Part shown: positions 1 to 8,746 of the stretch, in pieces | Layout of the letters: each line of letters opens with the position of its first letter | How positions within the stretch are numbered: the stretch's first letter is position 1 | Assembly: GCA_003150315.1 (NCBI GenBank) | Contig: QAML01000029.1 | Location: 1-18,987 of the forward strand | Direction: 5' to 3' | Length of the DNA stretch: 18,987 bases | Origin: Prevotellaceae bacterium | Lineage (GTDB): Bacteria > Bacteroidota > Bacteroidia > Bacteroidales > Bacteroidaceae | Made by a program: the position numbers and the translations under genes | The notes under the pieces: model-generated | The model's input: the letters and a program-made list of their open reading frames with translations, nothing else | What the model was told of the DNA's origin: nothing | The model's database searches: none

Positions 1-22
1 CCGTAAATGTTTCCTGCTTCAT
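1..22 (-). CDS. First codons of the next gene in the defence operon (partial)
   Basis: An ATG at 22 is preceded by a GGAGG about 10 bases upstream on the minus strand, giving a protein that begins MKQETFT and runs off the window edge. Only seven codons are visible, so the product cannot be named. In a BREX type 3 operon the helicase, pglZ or brxA would be expected in this direction. A second frame beginning at the ATG inside the Shine-Dalgarno region is also open, so the start is not certain. Confidence 0.35.
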
Positions 23-67
23 TTCCTTGTTCCTCCATCGTTTTGATGGTGTTATTTTACCATCTCT

Positions 68-79
68 CGCGCATGCGCG
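68..79. repeat. 12-bp perfect palindrome between two operon genes
   Basis: CGCGCATGCGCG is its own reverse complement. It lies in the 72-base gap between the 53-residue ORF and the next gene start. A short hairpin (CCATC / GATGG, 35-49) overlaps the ribosome binding site of that next gene. The role is unknown. It could be a protein-binding site, a weak RNA hairpin or chance in a GC-rich patch. Confidence 0.4.
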
Positions 80-94
80 GTAGCCCGGATTAAA

Positions 95-256
95 TCAGAG
101 ATTCCTTAGTTGTTCTTCGGCTGCCTTGTATACCTTTCCTGTCGCCGGATTAAAAACGCGATAGGAAATATAACCCCACGCTTCAATCTTTTCCAACACT
201 TGAACACTTGCACCGGTGGTGGTATCAAACACTAAATCTCCGGTTTGCAACATCAT
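95..256 (-). CDS. Small 53-residue protein, possible helicase N-terminal fragment
   Basis: This short frame follows the KwaB-like gene after 7 bases, with a weak AGGCAG ribosome binding site; the start is one of two adjacent ATGs (256 or 253). The protein begins MMLQTGDLVFDTTTG, continues through WGYISYRVFNP and ends EEQLRNL. It looks like a compact beta-barrel, of the kind seen at the start of SNF2-type helicases in BREX and DISARM operons. That likeness is from memory, not a search. Just past the TGA stop, the next frame stays open for 14 codons (DLIRATAHAREMVK) before a TAA, so a one-base frameshift near 95 is possible. It is either a genuine small gene or the remains of a longer one. Confidence 0.55.
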   Translation of the reverse strand: MMLQTGDLVFDTTTGASVQVLEKIEAWGYISYRVFNPATGKVYKAAEEQLRNL

Positions 257-263
257 TTCTGCC

Positions 264-1154
264 TCACTTTGTTTGAACTTTTCTCTTCGAATTAGCTAAA
301 TATGTAACCTGGGAAAATGGCCCCTTATATGCCTCTTCGTCAAGAAAACCTAAAATTATCTTTATTTGCTCCTTATCGTTAGGAATGCTAATTTGCTTAT
401 TTTTTACCGTTAAGTCTATTCCAGCTTTCTGAGCCAGTCTCTTTATTTCGGCAGCCGAAAAGCTTTGAAGAACGCCAGAATCGTTGATCATAGCGATTTT
501 TCTTCGTATAGATGTATTTGCCATTGCCTCAAAAGCATTTGTGTCCTCAATGTTGAGTATTTCATTTGAAGAAAAGTCAGTTACTTCTTGTGTTGTTGCT
601 GACCGGTAATATCCACTTAAATCAAACACTTGGCGTGCGAAGAAGAATGATGTAAACAAAAGATCTTCGTCTGAGAAGCAACAGTCTATTGAATCAGAAA
701 TGCTCAAGCCAAACTCCTTCTCACGCCTAAAAGAGTTTTTTGACCAAAACAGATTTATATTATGCGCTGAAATGTACTGCTCTTTGCGAAATCGCTGAAA
801 TGCAACAACAAACTTTTCTGTTTCGTCATCTTCGGTTCGAGCACCGATGAATACAGCTTTTATTGCTGGATAATCGCCATTGACTTTCTCGTATGCCGAT
901 ACGCCCAACGGATCTCTTATGGCATCTTTTATATCATCAGATAATTGGAAATTACTGATGCACAAAATCTCGTCTTGGTCGGGCTTATATCTACCGTCAA
1001 ATTCGACTTTTTCCTTATCGTTGGTCAATTCCGCTGCGGCATCCGAGAAGAGTTGGCAAATGCTTTCCTGCGTATCAGTGTCTATTTCTATTCTCCGTAC
1101 TGACTGTTGTTCATCGGCGCATAGCACCATAATTGAACATTTTTCAAACATCAT
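264..1154 (-). CDS. kwaB: KwaB-like DUF4868 protein (Kiwa defence)
   Basis: This 296-residue soluble protein has no membrane segments. The C-terminal half carries what I recognise as the DUF4868 pattern: a helical stretch with RRKIAMINDSGVL, then KEQIKIILGFLDEE, and a terminal YLANSKRKV block that matches the family's usual ending. In Kiwa, KwaB is the DNA-binding effector that works with the membrane protein KwaA. Here it starts 2 bases after the stop of a four-helix membrane gene, with a GAGGGG ribosome binding site, which fits the kwaA-kwaB order. Two adjacent ATGs (1154, 1151) are possible starts. The N-terminal half is divergent and I cannot align it. The region looks more AT-rich than brxC, consistent with separate acquisition. 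Confidence 0.7.
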   Translation of the reverse strand: MMFEKCSIMVLCADEQQSVRRIEIDTDTQESICQLFSDAAAELTNDKEKVEFDGRYKPDQDEILCISNFQLSDDIKDAIRDPLGVSAYEKVNGDYPAIKAVFIGARTEDDETEKFVVAFQRFRKEQYISAHNINLFWSKNSFRREKEFGLSISDSIDCCFSDEDLLFTSFFFARQVFDLSGYYRSATTQEVTDFSSNEILNIEDTNAFEAMANTSIRRKIAMINDSGVLQSFSAAEIKRLAQKAGIDLTVKNKQISIPNDKEQIKIILGFLDEEAYKGPFSQVTYLANSKRKVQTK

Positions 1155-1156
1155 CC

Positions 1157-1678
1157 TTACCCCTCATCCAATAATAAAAACTCAAACACGCGCTTAACAT
1201 GCTTCAACTCGTCTGCATTCCGTATCTTTCTCTTACTAATCAGTACATAACCTGATACACCATGCTTAGCCTTAACCTGATAGAAGTGGTAGCCTTTAAT
1301 CAACAAAAGCGGATTTGGAACGGCAGAGTTCACAAAAGGCGCAATAAGGATAATGGCTATGGCGATAGAACACGACAATACAACATTGAAATCATCGATT
1401 ACTACACTTGCAAATGGTACAACGTAGGAGATGATATAAGCAATAATCCATGCGTCATGTGGCGATATCTCATCAACTCTAACTGATATTGGTGGGAGAT
1501 TACGCCTAAAATAGGAAAATGAAACCTCAAGCGAAAGAATGAGCGCAACACAGATTCCAATAAACACTAAAGGAACTTTCCATGTATGCTTATCAGTCCA
1601 CCACACAAATGCGAAAATCAAACAGAGCGGTGCTGCTGATGAAAGATTGTATATCCACTTCTGCAAGAAATTCGGCAT
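1157..1678 (-). CDS. kwaA: KwaA-like four-helix membrane protein (Kiwa defence)
   Basis: The 173-residue protein has four hydrophobic segments at roughly residues 12-28, 34-52, 75-93 and 98-118. A soluble tail follows, containing NPLLLIKGYHFYQV and GYVLISKRKI. This layout (four helices, then a short cytoplasmic tail with a GY.xY motif) and the DUF4868 gene immediately downstream point to KwaA, the membrane sensor of Kiwa. The start ATG lies 2 bases after the methyltransferase stop, with GGAAGAG as ribosome binding site, so it is co-transcribed and probably translationally coupled with the BREX genes. Membrane proteins of this size diverge quickly, so the call rests largely on architecture and neighbour. 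A generic membrane accessory protein is the alternative. Confidence 0.65.
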   Translation of the reverse strand: MPNFLQKWIYNLSSAAPLCLIFAFVWWTDKHTWKVPLVFIGICVALILSLEVSFSYFRRNLPPISVRVDEISPHDAWIIAYIISYVVPFASVVIDDFNVVLSCSIAIAIILIAPFVNSAVPNPLLLIKGYHFYQVKAKHGVSGYVLISKRKIRNADELKHVKRVFEFLLLDEG

Positions 1679-1680
1679 TG

Positions 1681-4281
1681 TTACACTCTTCCCAGGCTAA
1701 TATCATAGTACATAAGCAAGTTTTGGTCTTCCTGAATCGTTTCCTCCGGAAGACGCTCCGCAAGCGAAATGATGGTAGCATAGTCCTTGTCCTTCCAGAG
1801 CTTAGCGAATCCTGCACGTATAGCCTCGGAACGGAACACTTTCAACTTGCCCTTGGTGGATAGGTACTCTTGGAATTCCTTGAGCAGATTCTTTTCGCGG
1901 AGCCTTGCGACATCTCCGCTCTTAGTCAGATCAGGAATATACCAGTGGCCTTCATCATCTTTCAGAAAGTTTTCTTCAAGAATTGTAGAAAGCTCCGGCA
2001 TTTTTTCACGTTTATCAACTGCTTGGCATTCACGCATGAACTTAGGCTGAAGCTCAGAATACGTTTGTGGCCCGTCTCCATTCTGCTCATCAAGCTGCTG
2101 ATAAAGCCAACCTATTGCTGATTTTTCATCAGAAACAAAAAGTGAAAACTGAATGTTTTCAACTTCAGTCGTAGATCGAGCTAAATCGTATTCGTTAACT
2201 TGGTCTGGCAAAAAATACATATTATCGCGCTTAAGAAATCTTTCATCAAGCCCGCGATAAAAATCTGTAGCATCGAGTGGTACTGGAATCCCTTGCATAA
2301 TGTGATAAGCGACCATTCTATCAAACAGAAGAAAGCTTTGCCGTTCAGAAACAACTTCAATTTTGCCGTCTTTTATAACAACCACTGGTATGTTAGATAA
2401 ATGTTGCCGAATAAAAGCCCATGCAGTTTCTTCGTTCCCCGCACTATGAAGAAATTCACGGCGAAAAGAATCTTTGGGCTTATACGCAGAAATAACAAGG
2501 TCTTGTTTTACGGCAGCAGTAGTGGTGGTCTGCTTAAAACTACCTTGTTTTTTATCGAGAGTGCGTACATCGGCAACTATGAAGCCCGCCTTCGAAAGGG
2601 CTTCTTGAATAGCATTCCAGACTGCATTTTTTGAGTTATGAAATTCGACTGTCATCCAGTGATTCGGCTTCAATACCCGAAAATACTCAGTGAAACATTT
2701 TGTCATTAGCGATTGATACTCGTTGAGGCCCTTTGAATGTTCGCTGTCAATTATCGCCTCATCGTTGTTGTTCGTGATTAGTTTCATCCAGCATTCCCAG
2801 ATGTAGTTCAGCTCAGAATAGTTGAGATTATCACCAAAAGGAGGATCGGTAAATATGTAATCAACTGAATCTTTCGGAATGACAGATACATCCGTCAAAG
2901 ATCCTGTACTAATTATCTGTCTGTGGTCTTGGGGATATGCCCCTAATGATTTTATATATGTCTCAATTTTGTTTTCTATTGCATCCAAAATTGGCCGTTC
3001 TGCTGTTATACTTGGCATATACAAAGTACCTGTAACCGCGCCAAAGGAGAATGTTCCTCCTCCCGTGAGGAGTCGCCCCACGTTGACCTTAACCATTTTT
3101 GTTCCATAAGACATAGAGCTTCGTACTGCTGAAAGTAAAGCGAGACGCTCATCGACAGTTAAAGCTGAGGCCTCGTTAACAATGAAACTAATAATTGCCA
3201 AATTACGTTTTGTAAAGAACTGGTGTACATACAATATTCCGGTTTTGTCATTTCTTCTGGATTCTCTTCCTTCACACATTCTATCCGATGGAAACCATGT
3301 GTCAATTTGCATATTATCCACTTTTGACACTATTCTCTTGTCCACTTCATCAGGAGCTTTATCGACTTTTTTTCGGCCAGCTGAATAGTTAATAAGTACG
3401 GGAACTTGCTTTGCAACGCGCAATATTGAATTGACACCATTGTCATAATATGATTCAAACGCGTGCTCGCTGGTTCTCTTGGATAATTCACTATGGCAAT
3501 GGGGACAATAACATTGTTCACGCATACATTTATTCTCAATATCCACTGCCACGTCCCAATATATATACTCTTTACCACAATTTGGACAAATAAAGACGTC
3601 CGACCAAATCGTATAATTTATATCGCTTAGTCCGGCATCTGAATTATTAAGAAAGTTTAGTGAAGGCTCATTATTTTCTAATGCTTGAGTTTTGAACATC
3701 CAAGAATATTTTTTCTTGCACTTTTCAAAAATCAAATTGCACCGATTTTGAAATCCGGTTATGTCTTTTACTGGAAAAGCATAATTATATGAAATAAATG
3801 ATGCAGCGGGCGACAGATCAGATAGAATTGCCTTTCGGCTTCCCCATGTAAGTCCTTTTTCCGAGTAGAGCATTTCTCCCTGTAACGCAGTGCTGTTACT
3901 TCCACACATTTGCGCAGCGACACCAGTCATACCTGTTCCACAAAACCCATCAAATACAATATCTCCAGGCTTCGTATAATGCAGTATATATCGCATTATT
4001 GCCTTGTGCGGAACTTTAGTATGGTAACTCTGAACATTATATATGAGATCGCCTTTTCCTTCACTTACATCTGCAGCAAATGGTTCTCTATGATAGTCAT
4101 CCGTTGATTCGTCATATTGAGTGCCGTTTTCTTTGACAAATTCCTCAATAAATGGGTTAGGACAAGCCGTATAATACGGTGCATCTGAAAGCGCAATGAT
4201 ATCCTCATCGCTGCCAATGGGGAAGCCTTCAATATTGCGAACTTTATCTATGTCCGTCTTTGTCAACTTTCTATGTTCCAT
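1681..4281 (-). CDS. pglX: BREX-3-type adenine-specific DNA methyltransferase
   Basis: An 866-residue protein that probably methylates adenine N6 to mark self DNA in a BREX system. The SAM-binding motif I is DGFCGTGMTG (residues 111-120) and the catalytic motif IV is DPPF (479-482). A zinc ribbon with cysteines 232, 235, 259 and 262 lies in the long insertion between them. The motif order (SAM site, long insert, DPPF) suggests the insert carries target recognition. The start is ATG at 4281, one base after the brxC stop, with GAGGA as ribosome binding site. A longer in-frame extension to 4341 overlaps brxC and is unlikely to be used. The frame is intact. In BREX-3 this gene follows brxC, as here. 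Confidence 0.82.
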   Translation of the reverse strand: MEHRKLTKTDIDKVRNIEGFPIGSDEDIIALSDAPYYTACPNPFIEEFVKENGTQYDESTDDYHREPFAADVSEGKGDLIYNVQSYHTKVPHKAIMRYILHYTKPGDIVFDGFCGTGMTGVAAQMCGSNSTALQGEMLYSEKGLTWGSRKAILSDLSPAASFISYNYAFPVKDITGFQNRCNLIFEKCKKKYSWMFKTQALENNEPSLNFLNNSDAGLSDINYTIWSDVFICPNCGKEYIYWDVAVDIENKCMREQCYCPHCHSELSKRTSEHAFESYYDNGVNSILRVAKQVPVLINYSAGRKKVDKAPDEVDKRIVSKVDNMQIDTWFPSDRMCEGRESRRNDKTGILYVHQFFTKRNLAIISFIVNEASALTVDERLALLSAVRSSMSYGTKMVKVNVGRLLTGGGTFSFGAVTGTLYMPSITAERPILDAIENKIETYIKSLGAYPQDHRQIISTGSLTDVSVIPKDSVDYIFTDPPFGDNLNYSELNYIWECWMKLITNNNDEAIIDSEHSKGLNEYQSLMTKCFTEYFRVLKPNHWMTVEFHNSKNAVWNAIQEALSKAGFIVADVRTLDKKQGSFKQTTTTAAVKQDLVISAYKPKDSFRREFLHSAGNEETAWAFIRQHLSNIPVVVIKDGKIEVVSERQSFLLFDRMVAYHIMQGIPVPLDATDFYRGLDERFLKRDNMYFLPDQVNEYDLARSTTEVENIQFSLFVSDEKSAIGWLYQQLDEQNGDGPQTYSELQPKFMRECQAVDKREKMPELSTILEENFLKDDEGHWYIPDLTKSGDVARLREKNLLKEFQEYLSTKGKLKVFRSEAIRAGFAKLWKDKDYATIISLAERLPEETIQEDQNLLMYYDISLGRV

Positions 4282-4282
4282 A

Positions 4283-7200
4283 TTATTCCTCGCTTTCCCT
4301 TCTCTTGACAACAATGCGCAGCGTTGTGACATCCTTACCAACCGTGTAAGCTGAAACGATCTCGTTCAGCTTTGCCTTAAATGTGGCCTCATCCAGCGGC
4401 GGAAGCTCATCTAACTTCTGCACCAAATCCTCAACAACAATGACCACTGGCTCATAGTTTTTCAGCAGCGCCGCGATGCTTTTCACAAAAAAGTCATCCA
4501 CACGCTTCGGCAGTGTCCTGGTCGAAATGAATTCGTCAACAACTTTGGCTTGTGCGTCCGAGAGGTATTCTTTTTGATTCAGCACCAAAGGATCGGAAAT
4601 AGTGTCCAGCAGGACCTTAGTCCATTCAGCGACAAGCGCTTCAATGCGATCCTCAATGTTATCCAACTGCCCATAAGTGTTCTTTGCCTTATCTTCCAGA
4701 CTGAAACGGCAGTGTGGGCAAATCGGGTTTGACTTAAGCTCTGTCGGCGTCAAATCATAGCAAACTTTCAGCGATGCCAAATCCTGTTCAATTTCTGCCA
4801 GCTTTGCAGAGGACAAAATATCAATGGTGCGCAGCTTCCGCAAGTTCGACAGTGCGACACTCTCCTGAATTTTGCCGCGGCGTTTGGCATCCTCGATGCC
4901 AAGGCGCTTTTTCTTATGCTCATCGAAGTAAATTGCGATGTATTTTTCCTTGATTTTTTCCAGCTCTGCGCATACCTTCTGCGCAGCGGCCTCACCGTTT
5001 GTTCCATCCATGATACTGTCGCGCGTTTCACGGAATGCTGCCTTTGCATTTTCAATCTCAGATTTCAATGCCGCTCCAAGATCAATAAACTCAATATCAG
5101 ATATGTACTTGACGGCGTCACCGCAGTCGCGCTTGAAGGCCATATATTCTGGAATGATTCCAAGGAGTACAATCTTCTTTCCCAGCGCATCGACTTGCTC
5201 GGAAGAAAGACCAAAGTTATTCAGCTTGGCGGGCGTATTGAAACGAGCGCTGTAATTGCTGAATTCTTCTTTCACTGATGCACATGCGTCCTGCATGGAC
5301 TTTACCTGTTGTTGGTTGGCAAGCGGCTCACTCCAAAGGTCAAAGCCTTCAACGAGCTTCCGTTCCAGAATCACCGCATTATTGCACAGTTCCTGCGCTT
5401 TCTTGCACAGATCCGCTACACCTTTTTCCCGGTCATTCGGGTTATCCAGCAGAGCAGGATTCAGTCCGATGACGTCGAAGAGCTTCTTCAGCTCAGCCAT
5501 AGAAATCTGTGCTGGCTTGGAAAGATACTTGAATTCATACAAGTCCGTAACAGAAATTTTCGGCACTTTATCCAGCGTAGATGCCGTGATCGTTTCTCCG
5601 TTTTTCAAGGTAATCACAGCATAACCTGCATATACCATCGAAAGGAACACAATCGGTGTGAAGATGTGCCAGATACGGAACTTCTTGTCGATCTGCCAAT
5701 AAAGGCCCTGTTGCTCAAACAGATCGGAGAAATTAAGCACGCCTTGCTGCGGCAGTGCCTTTACCAAATCAATATAGTAAGCAGCATACTTGGAACCTTC
5801 CGGACGAATCTTTTCACCGTCCAGCACGCCAAAGCTCTGCAGCATGAGTGCAGACTGCTGGGTCTTCCGGCCTGCAAAATGGTCAAAAGCAGCACGGGCA
5901 TTATCTGCCATGTTTTTGCGCGTAATCTTTGTCTTCATAACCGGAAACTCCGGATAAATGCGGTCGAAATATCCATCGAGACAAAGCGATGCCGCAAGGT
6001 CCATCGTATCGTTGAATGTGTAATCCCGGTTATAGCGACCTTTCAGAATTTCTATCAGCTGATGACGCTCTTTGTTGTAGACAACATCAAAGCAAGTATT
6101 CTTGTTTTCGCTAAGGTATTTTACCAGCTTCTTGCGCAGCAATCCGGCCTTTGCAAGATAGGATTCCTTGTCTTTACCTTCACTGATGCCAGCCAGGCTG
6201 TTTGCCGCAGAATAAAGCGATAGTGTTTCATGGAACTCATCATTGGACTTGAAGTAGAAGTAAACTTCGTCTTCCTTATCATTTCTGGTTGCATTGTCAT
6301 TACCATACGGCGGCATGACATGAATATAGAAATCACGTTCCGGCTGAGCCGTACTCCTTTCGCCAGGCAGCCCCATAAAGAGATAGCCTTCACGGAAAAT
6401 GTTATGGCTGTCCCAGTTCAGATCATGCTCATAGATTTCAAATCCAGGGACGTATTGCTTTTTGTCCCATTCAAGGCAACTATATACGACCTGATAAAAG
6501 TAACGGTTCAGTTCTCCCATTGCAAGCAGAGAGGCTTTTTGCTTTATCTTCTCGTCATAGTCCACGACCTTATCGACATCAATATAATACTGTCCGTTGC
6601 TTTCATTGCAGATAATGAACTGGCCGGAGACAGTCTTCATGATCTCACGCAGCGTAGCTTTTACAGCGCCGAGCAAAAAGTCCGAATCATTTTCCGGCAT
6701 GGTAAGGTACAAGCACAAATCATCCTTGAGATTTTCAGCAGTCAAACCAAACTGGACATCCAATCCGTTTGTGGTCAAGCGATGAACGCTCAAAGCGTAG
6801 ATGATTTTTAGAGCCAGCGGTTTATAGGCGGGCTTAGGGAACGCATGCAAAATAATATTTTCAAGTTTTTCACTGGCATCCAAAACCCTACGCACATCAG
6901 GATCAGTGCGAAGCATGGATGCCTGCTTAATTTTTGTCCAATAATCATCAAAAGAAATGACGCCCGGCTCATTTTCGGGCAACTCCTTATTGAACACTTC
7001 TTTTATTGCAGCGGAAATATTCTTCAGGATATGGCGATTTTCGATCAGATAGACCTTATTGAAAACATCAATGTAGGCCGGATGGATGGGGAACATCTCA
7101 ACGAATTCATCCATCCGATTTCCCATCCCAGCGTACAACGAACTGAATTTTTCAAGGTGTGCGCGAATCAGGGCCTTCTGCTCTGGTGTCTTTTGAAGTA

Positions 7201-7975
7201 TCCGCTCTGAAACAACGTAGGACGTGTCCTCTTTCGCAATGATCATCTCTGTAATGCGATCATGCACATGGCCCAATGTCGTTGCAACGAAGCCAAACTT
7301 GGGATTGTCAAAGAGTTTTTCCTGCATACCGAACATAACGCGCAGGTTGCTCTTGGAAGACATTTCACCAAGAATTCGGATGAACTCCAGATCAAGCACG
7401 ATCTGGCGCTCGTCCCGTGAAGTCAGGTAATTGAGTAGCTCATCAATAACTATGAGGTAGCCACGATCAGGGTACTTACTGTTGAAGGCCATCATCATAT
7501 CGGAGACAAGCTTTTTGTTGTCCTTAACCGCATTGAAGTCAGGAATGGTAAAGTCGATGCCTCGTTTGTCAAAGTCATCTTCGATAAAGCCAAATACAAT
7601 ATCACGGAGAGGCATGGTTACGCCAGTAAGTTCAAAGCGAAGTACCTCGAATTTCCCGGCGATACACTTTGCCTCCGCGGCGAATTTCTTATTTTGCAAA
7701 TATTGCAGGTTGTCTGCATCATTTGCGATAGCGGAAATGACCGACATCAAGTGAGATTTACCGGTGCCGTAGTTACCCACAATCAGTATGCCCTTGTTGT
7801 TTATAACTTCATCCATCTGGAGCTGCTCGATAACGTTTTGCTTCAGACTGTCAGCCATTGTATCTGACATGATGTAGGTCTTAACGTATTCGCGGGCTTT
7901 ATTGGCGTCATCGGCTGCGTTAATTTGAATCGTATCCTCAATAGGATGGAAGTTAATCAATTCCGAGTATCTCAT
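4283..7975 (-). CDS. brxC: BREX BrxC/PglY-type ATPase (DUF6079 family)
   Basis: This large 1230-residue P-loop ATPase has the usual BrxC size. Walker A is GNYGTGKS (residues 67-74) and Walker B is YLIVIDEL (173-180). A sensor-like segment LRVMFGMQEKLFDNP (211-225) follows. The N-terminus (RYSELINFHPIEDTIQI) matches the opening I associate with DUF6079 proteins. The remainder is helical, with a lone CPHC near residue 1070 and coiled-coil-like stretches. BrxC is required for BREX defence and is thought to assemble on DNA with the methyltransferase. The ATG has GAGGAG 7 bases upstream and lies 17 bases after brxF. No frameshift is visible. The order brxF-brxC-pglX supports BREX type 3 over type 1. 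Confidence 0.82.
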   Translation of the reverse strand: MRYSELINFHPIEDTIQINAADDANKAREYVKTYIMSDTMADSLKQNVIEQLQMDEVINNKGILIVGNYGTGKSHLMSVISAIANDADNLQYLQNKKFAAEAKCIAGKFEVLRFELTGVTMPLRDIVFGFIEDDFDKRGIDFTIPDFNAVKDNKKLVSDMMMAFNSKYPDRGYLIVIDELLNYLTSRDERQIVLDLEFIRILGEMSSKSNLRVMFGMQEKLFDNPKFGFVATTLGHVHDRITEMIIAKEDTSYVVSERILQKTPEQKALIRAHLEKFSSLYAGMGNRMDEFVEMFPIHPAYIDVFNKVYLIENRHILKNISAAIKEVFNKELPENEPGVISFDDYWTKIKQASMLRTDPDVRRVLDASEKLENIILHAFPKPAYKPLALKIIYALSVHRLTTNGLDVQFGLTAENLKDDLCLYLTMPENDSDFLLGAVKATLREIMKTVSGQFIICNESNGQYYIDVDKVVDYDEKIKQKASLLAMGELNRYFYQVVYSCLEWDKKQYVPGFEIYEHDLNWDSHNIFREGYLFMGLPGERSTAQPERDFYIHVMPPYGNDNATRNDKEDEVYFYFKSNDEFHETLSLYSAANSLAGISEGKDKESYLAKAGLLRKKLVKYLSENKNTCFDVVYNKERHQLIEILKGRYNRDYTFNDTMDLAASLCLDGYFDRIYPEFPVMKTKITRKNMADNARAAFDHFAGRKTQQSALMLQSFGVLDGEKIRPEGSKYAAYYIDLVKALPQQGVLNFSDLFEQQGLYWQIDKKFRIWHIFTPIVFLSMVYAGYAVITLKNGETITASTLDKVPKISVTDLYEFKYLSKPAQISMAELKKLFDVIGLNPALLDNPNDREKGVADLCKKAQELCNNAVILERKLVEGFDLWSEPLANQQQVKSMQDACASVKEEFSNYSARFNTPAKLNNFGLSSEQVDALGKKIVLLGIIPEYMAFKRDCGDAVKYISDIEFIDLGAALKSEIENAKAAFRETRDSIMDGTNGEAAAQKVCAELEKIKEKYIAIYFDEHKKKRLGIEDAKRRGKIQESVALSNLRKLRTIDILSSAKLAEIEQDLASLKVCYDLTPTELKSNPICPHCRFSLEDKAKNTYGQLDNIEDRIEALVAEWTKVLLDTISDPLVLNQKEYLSDAQAKVVDEFISTRTLPKRVDDFFVKSIAALLKNYEPVVIVVEDLVQKLDELPPLDEATFKAKLNEIVSAYTVGKDVTTLRIVVKRRESEE

Positions 7976-7992
7976 AATTTTCTCCTCTCAGT

Positions 7993-8412
7993 TTATACGA
8001 TGCATGTGATATCGTAGTCACTTATTTTGTATGACTTATAATCTGGGAAACCTTCCTCTGCATAGAATAGTTTCTCGCCATCCATCCTACCGGGCCAAAT
8101 AACACTGAACGTTTTCTGCTTGCATACAGTAACAAGCATCTTCAAAACATCCACCTGATATTCAGGATTGAACAGAACGTCAAGGTCTTTAATAACAGCC
8201 CCGTCAGGCAACTTTGAGATTACTTGGCTCAAGCAACGCTCCAACTGCATTGTACGACGGTTTTTTCTTACCTTTATCAATTCTTCAGCAAGCATTTTGT
8301 TTATCGACACAGCATCCGCCATCTCTTTGCTGGTTACACAGTAAATAATTGGTTTCAACATACCGGCCTGATTTTCTGGTCGATAATCACGTTCCTGAAT
8401 TATAGCGCCCAT
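7993..8412 (-). CDS. brxF: BrxF-like protein of BREX type 3, without a recognisable P-loop
   Basis: The 139-residue protein has a C-terminal half that fits BrxF. It contains VIKDLDVLFNPEYQVDVLKML (a Walker-B-like segment), then VIWPGRMDGEKLFYAEEG and DYKSYKISDYDITCIV. The family normally starts with a GxxxxGK[ST] nucleotide-binding loop. Here the equivalent stretch reads KPIIYCVTSKEMADA and has no such loop. The ATG has GGAGGG 7 bases upstream, so the start looks firm. The frame upstream of the ATG is open for a further 13 codons, but none of them is a good start. Position directly before brxC is the standard BREX-3 arrangement. Whether it still binds nucleotide is doubtful. Confidence 0.68.
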   Translation of the reverse strand: MGAIIQERDYRPENQAGMLKPIIYCVTSKEMADAVSINKMLAEELIKVRKNRRTMQLERCLSQVISKLPDGAVIKDLDVLFNPEYQVDVLKMLVTVCKQKTFSVIWPGRMDGEKLFYAEEGFPDYKSYKISDYDITCIV

Positions 8413-8441
8413 TCTGTGCCCTCCAATAATCTCATAAAGCT

Positions 8442-8460
8442 TGTACCATTTTCAGGACTT
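8442..8460. repeat. 19-base sequence repeated at 11402-11420
   Basis: TGTACCATTTTCAGGACTT here and TGTACCATATTCAGGACTT at 11402-11420 differ at one base. Both lie just downstream of a minus-strand HTH gene and upstream of the next gene in the same operon. The gap from HTH stop to brxF start is 77 bases. In the HTH gene's own frame, the reading continues open past its TAA for 29 codons and overlaps the brxF start, which may be chance. Confidence 0.5.
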
Positions 8461-8489
8461 CTAAATTGTGCTTGCCAAAACTTCAGTTG

Positions 8490-8681
8490 TTATTCCTTTG
8501 ATTTAATATACTTACCACTTTTTATCCTCGCATCTTTTGGCCTTTCTGCATTATCAGGTATCATATAGACAAGGCCAAATCTCTTTGCCCCATCTATGCG
8601 TCCTTCTCTACAATATTCTCTGACTCTCTGCGCGGATATGCCCCATTTTTTCGCTGTTTGTTCTGCCGAAATAAATTCCAT
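8490..8681 (-). CDS. Small helix-turn-helix protein, first gene of the defence operon
   Basis: This 63-residue protein begins MEFISAEQTAKKWGISAQRV, a MerR/excisionase-type helix-turn-helix. A RFGLVYMIPDNAERPKDARI segment follows, as in the many small HTH proteins that precede restriction or defence genes in clostridia. The start is ATG at 8681 because GGAGG sits 6 bases upstream; an earlier in-frame ATG inside the ribosome binding region is poorer. It is the first cistron after the riboswitch terminator, so it would be the first product made when the switch allows read-through. A role as operon regulator is inference. Confidence 0.75.
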   Translation of the reverse strand: MEFISAEQTAKKWGISAQRVREYCREGRIDGAKRFGLVYMIPDNAERPKDARIKSGKYIKSKE

Positions 8682-8709
8682 AGCATACCTCCGGAAAGAC
8701 ACAATTTAT

Positions 8710-8737
8710 AAAAAAAGCCTTGCATAGGCTGCAAGGC
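8710..8737 (-). terminator. Intrinsic terminator of the riboswitch expression platform
   Basis: On the minus strand an 8-bp perfect stem (GCCTTGCA / TGCAAGGC) with a 5-base loop is followed by seven T. It lies 13 bases after the aptamer core and 28 bases before the HTH start codon, the classic place for transcription attenuation. A short segment of the terminator's upstream arm (TGCCTT) could alternatively pair with AAGGCA in the aptamer P2 stem. Whether ligand turns the operon on or off cannot be settled by eye. Confidence 0.88.
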
Positions 8738-8746
8738 AAGTCAAAC

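Noticed and set aside
4282..4341. Longer N-terminus of the methyltransferase
   Set aside because: The extra residues overlap the brxC end. The ATG at 4281 has a ribosome binding site and begins the conserved-looking MEHRKLTK segment.
5309..6223. A 304-codon plus-strand open frame
   Set aside because: It lies wholly antisense within brxC, shows no ribosome binding site or recognisable motif, and the opposite strand has clear ATPase motifs.
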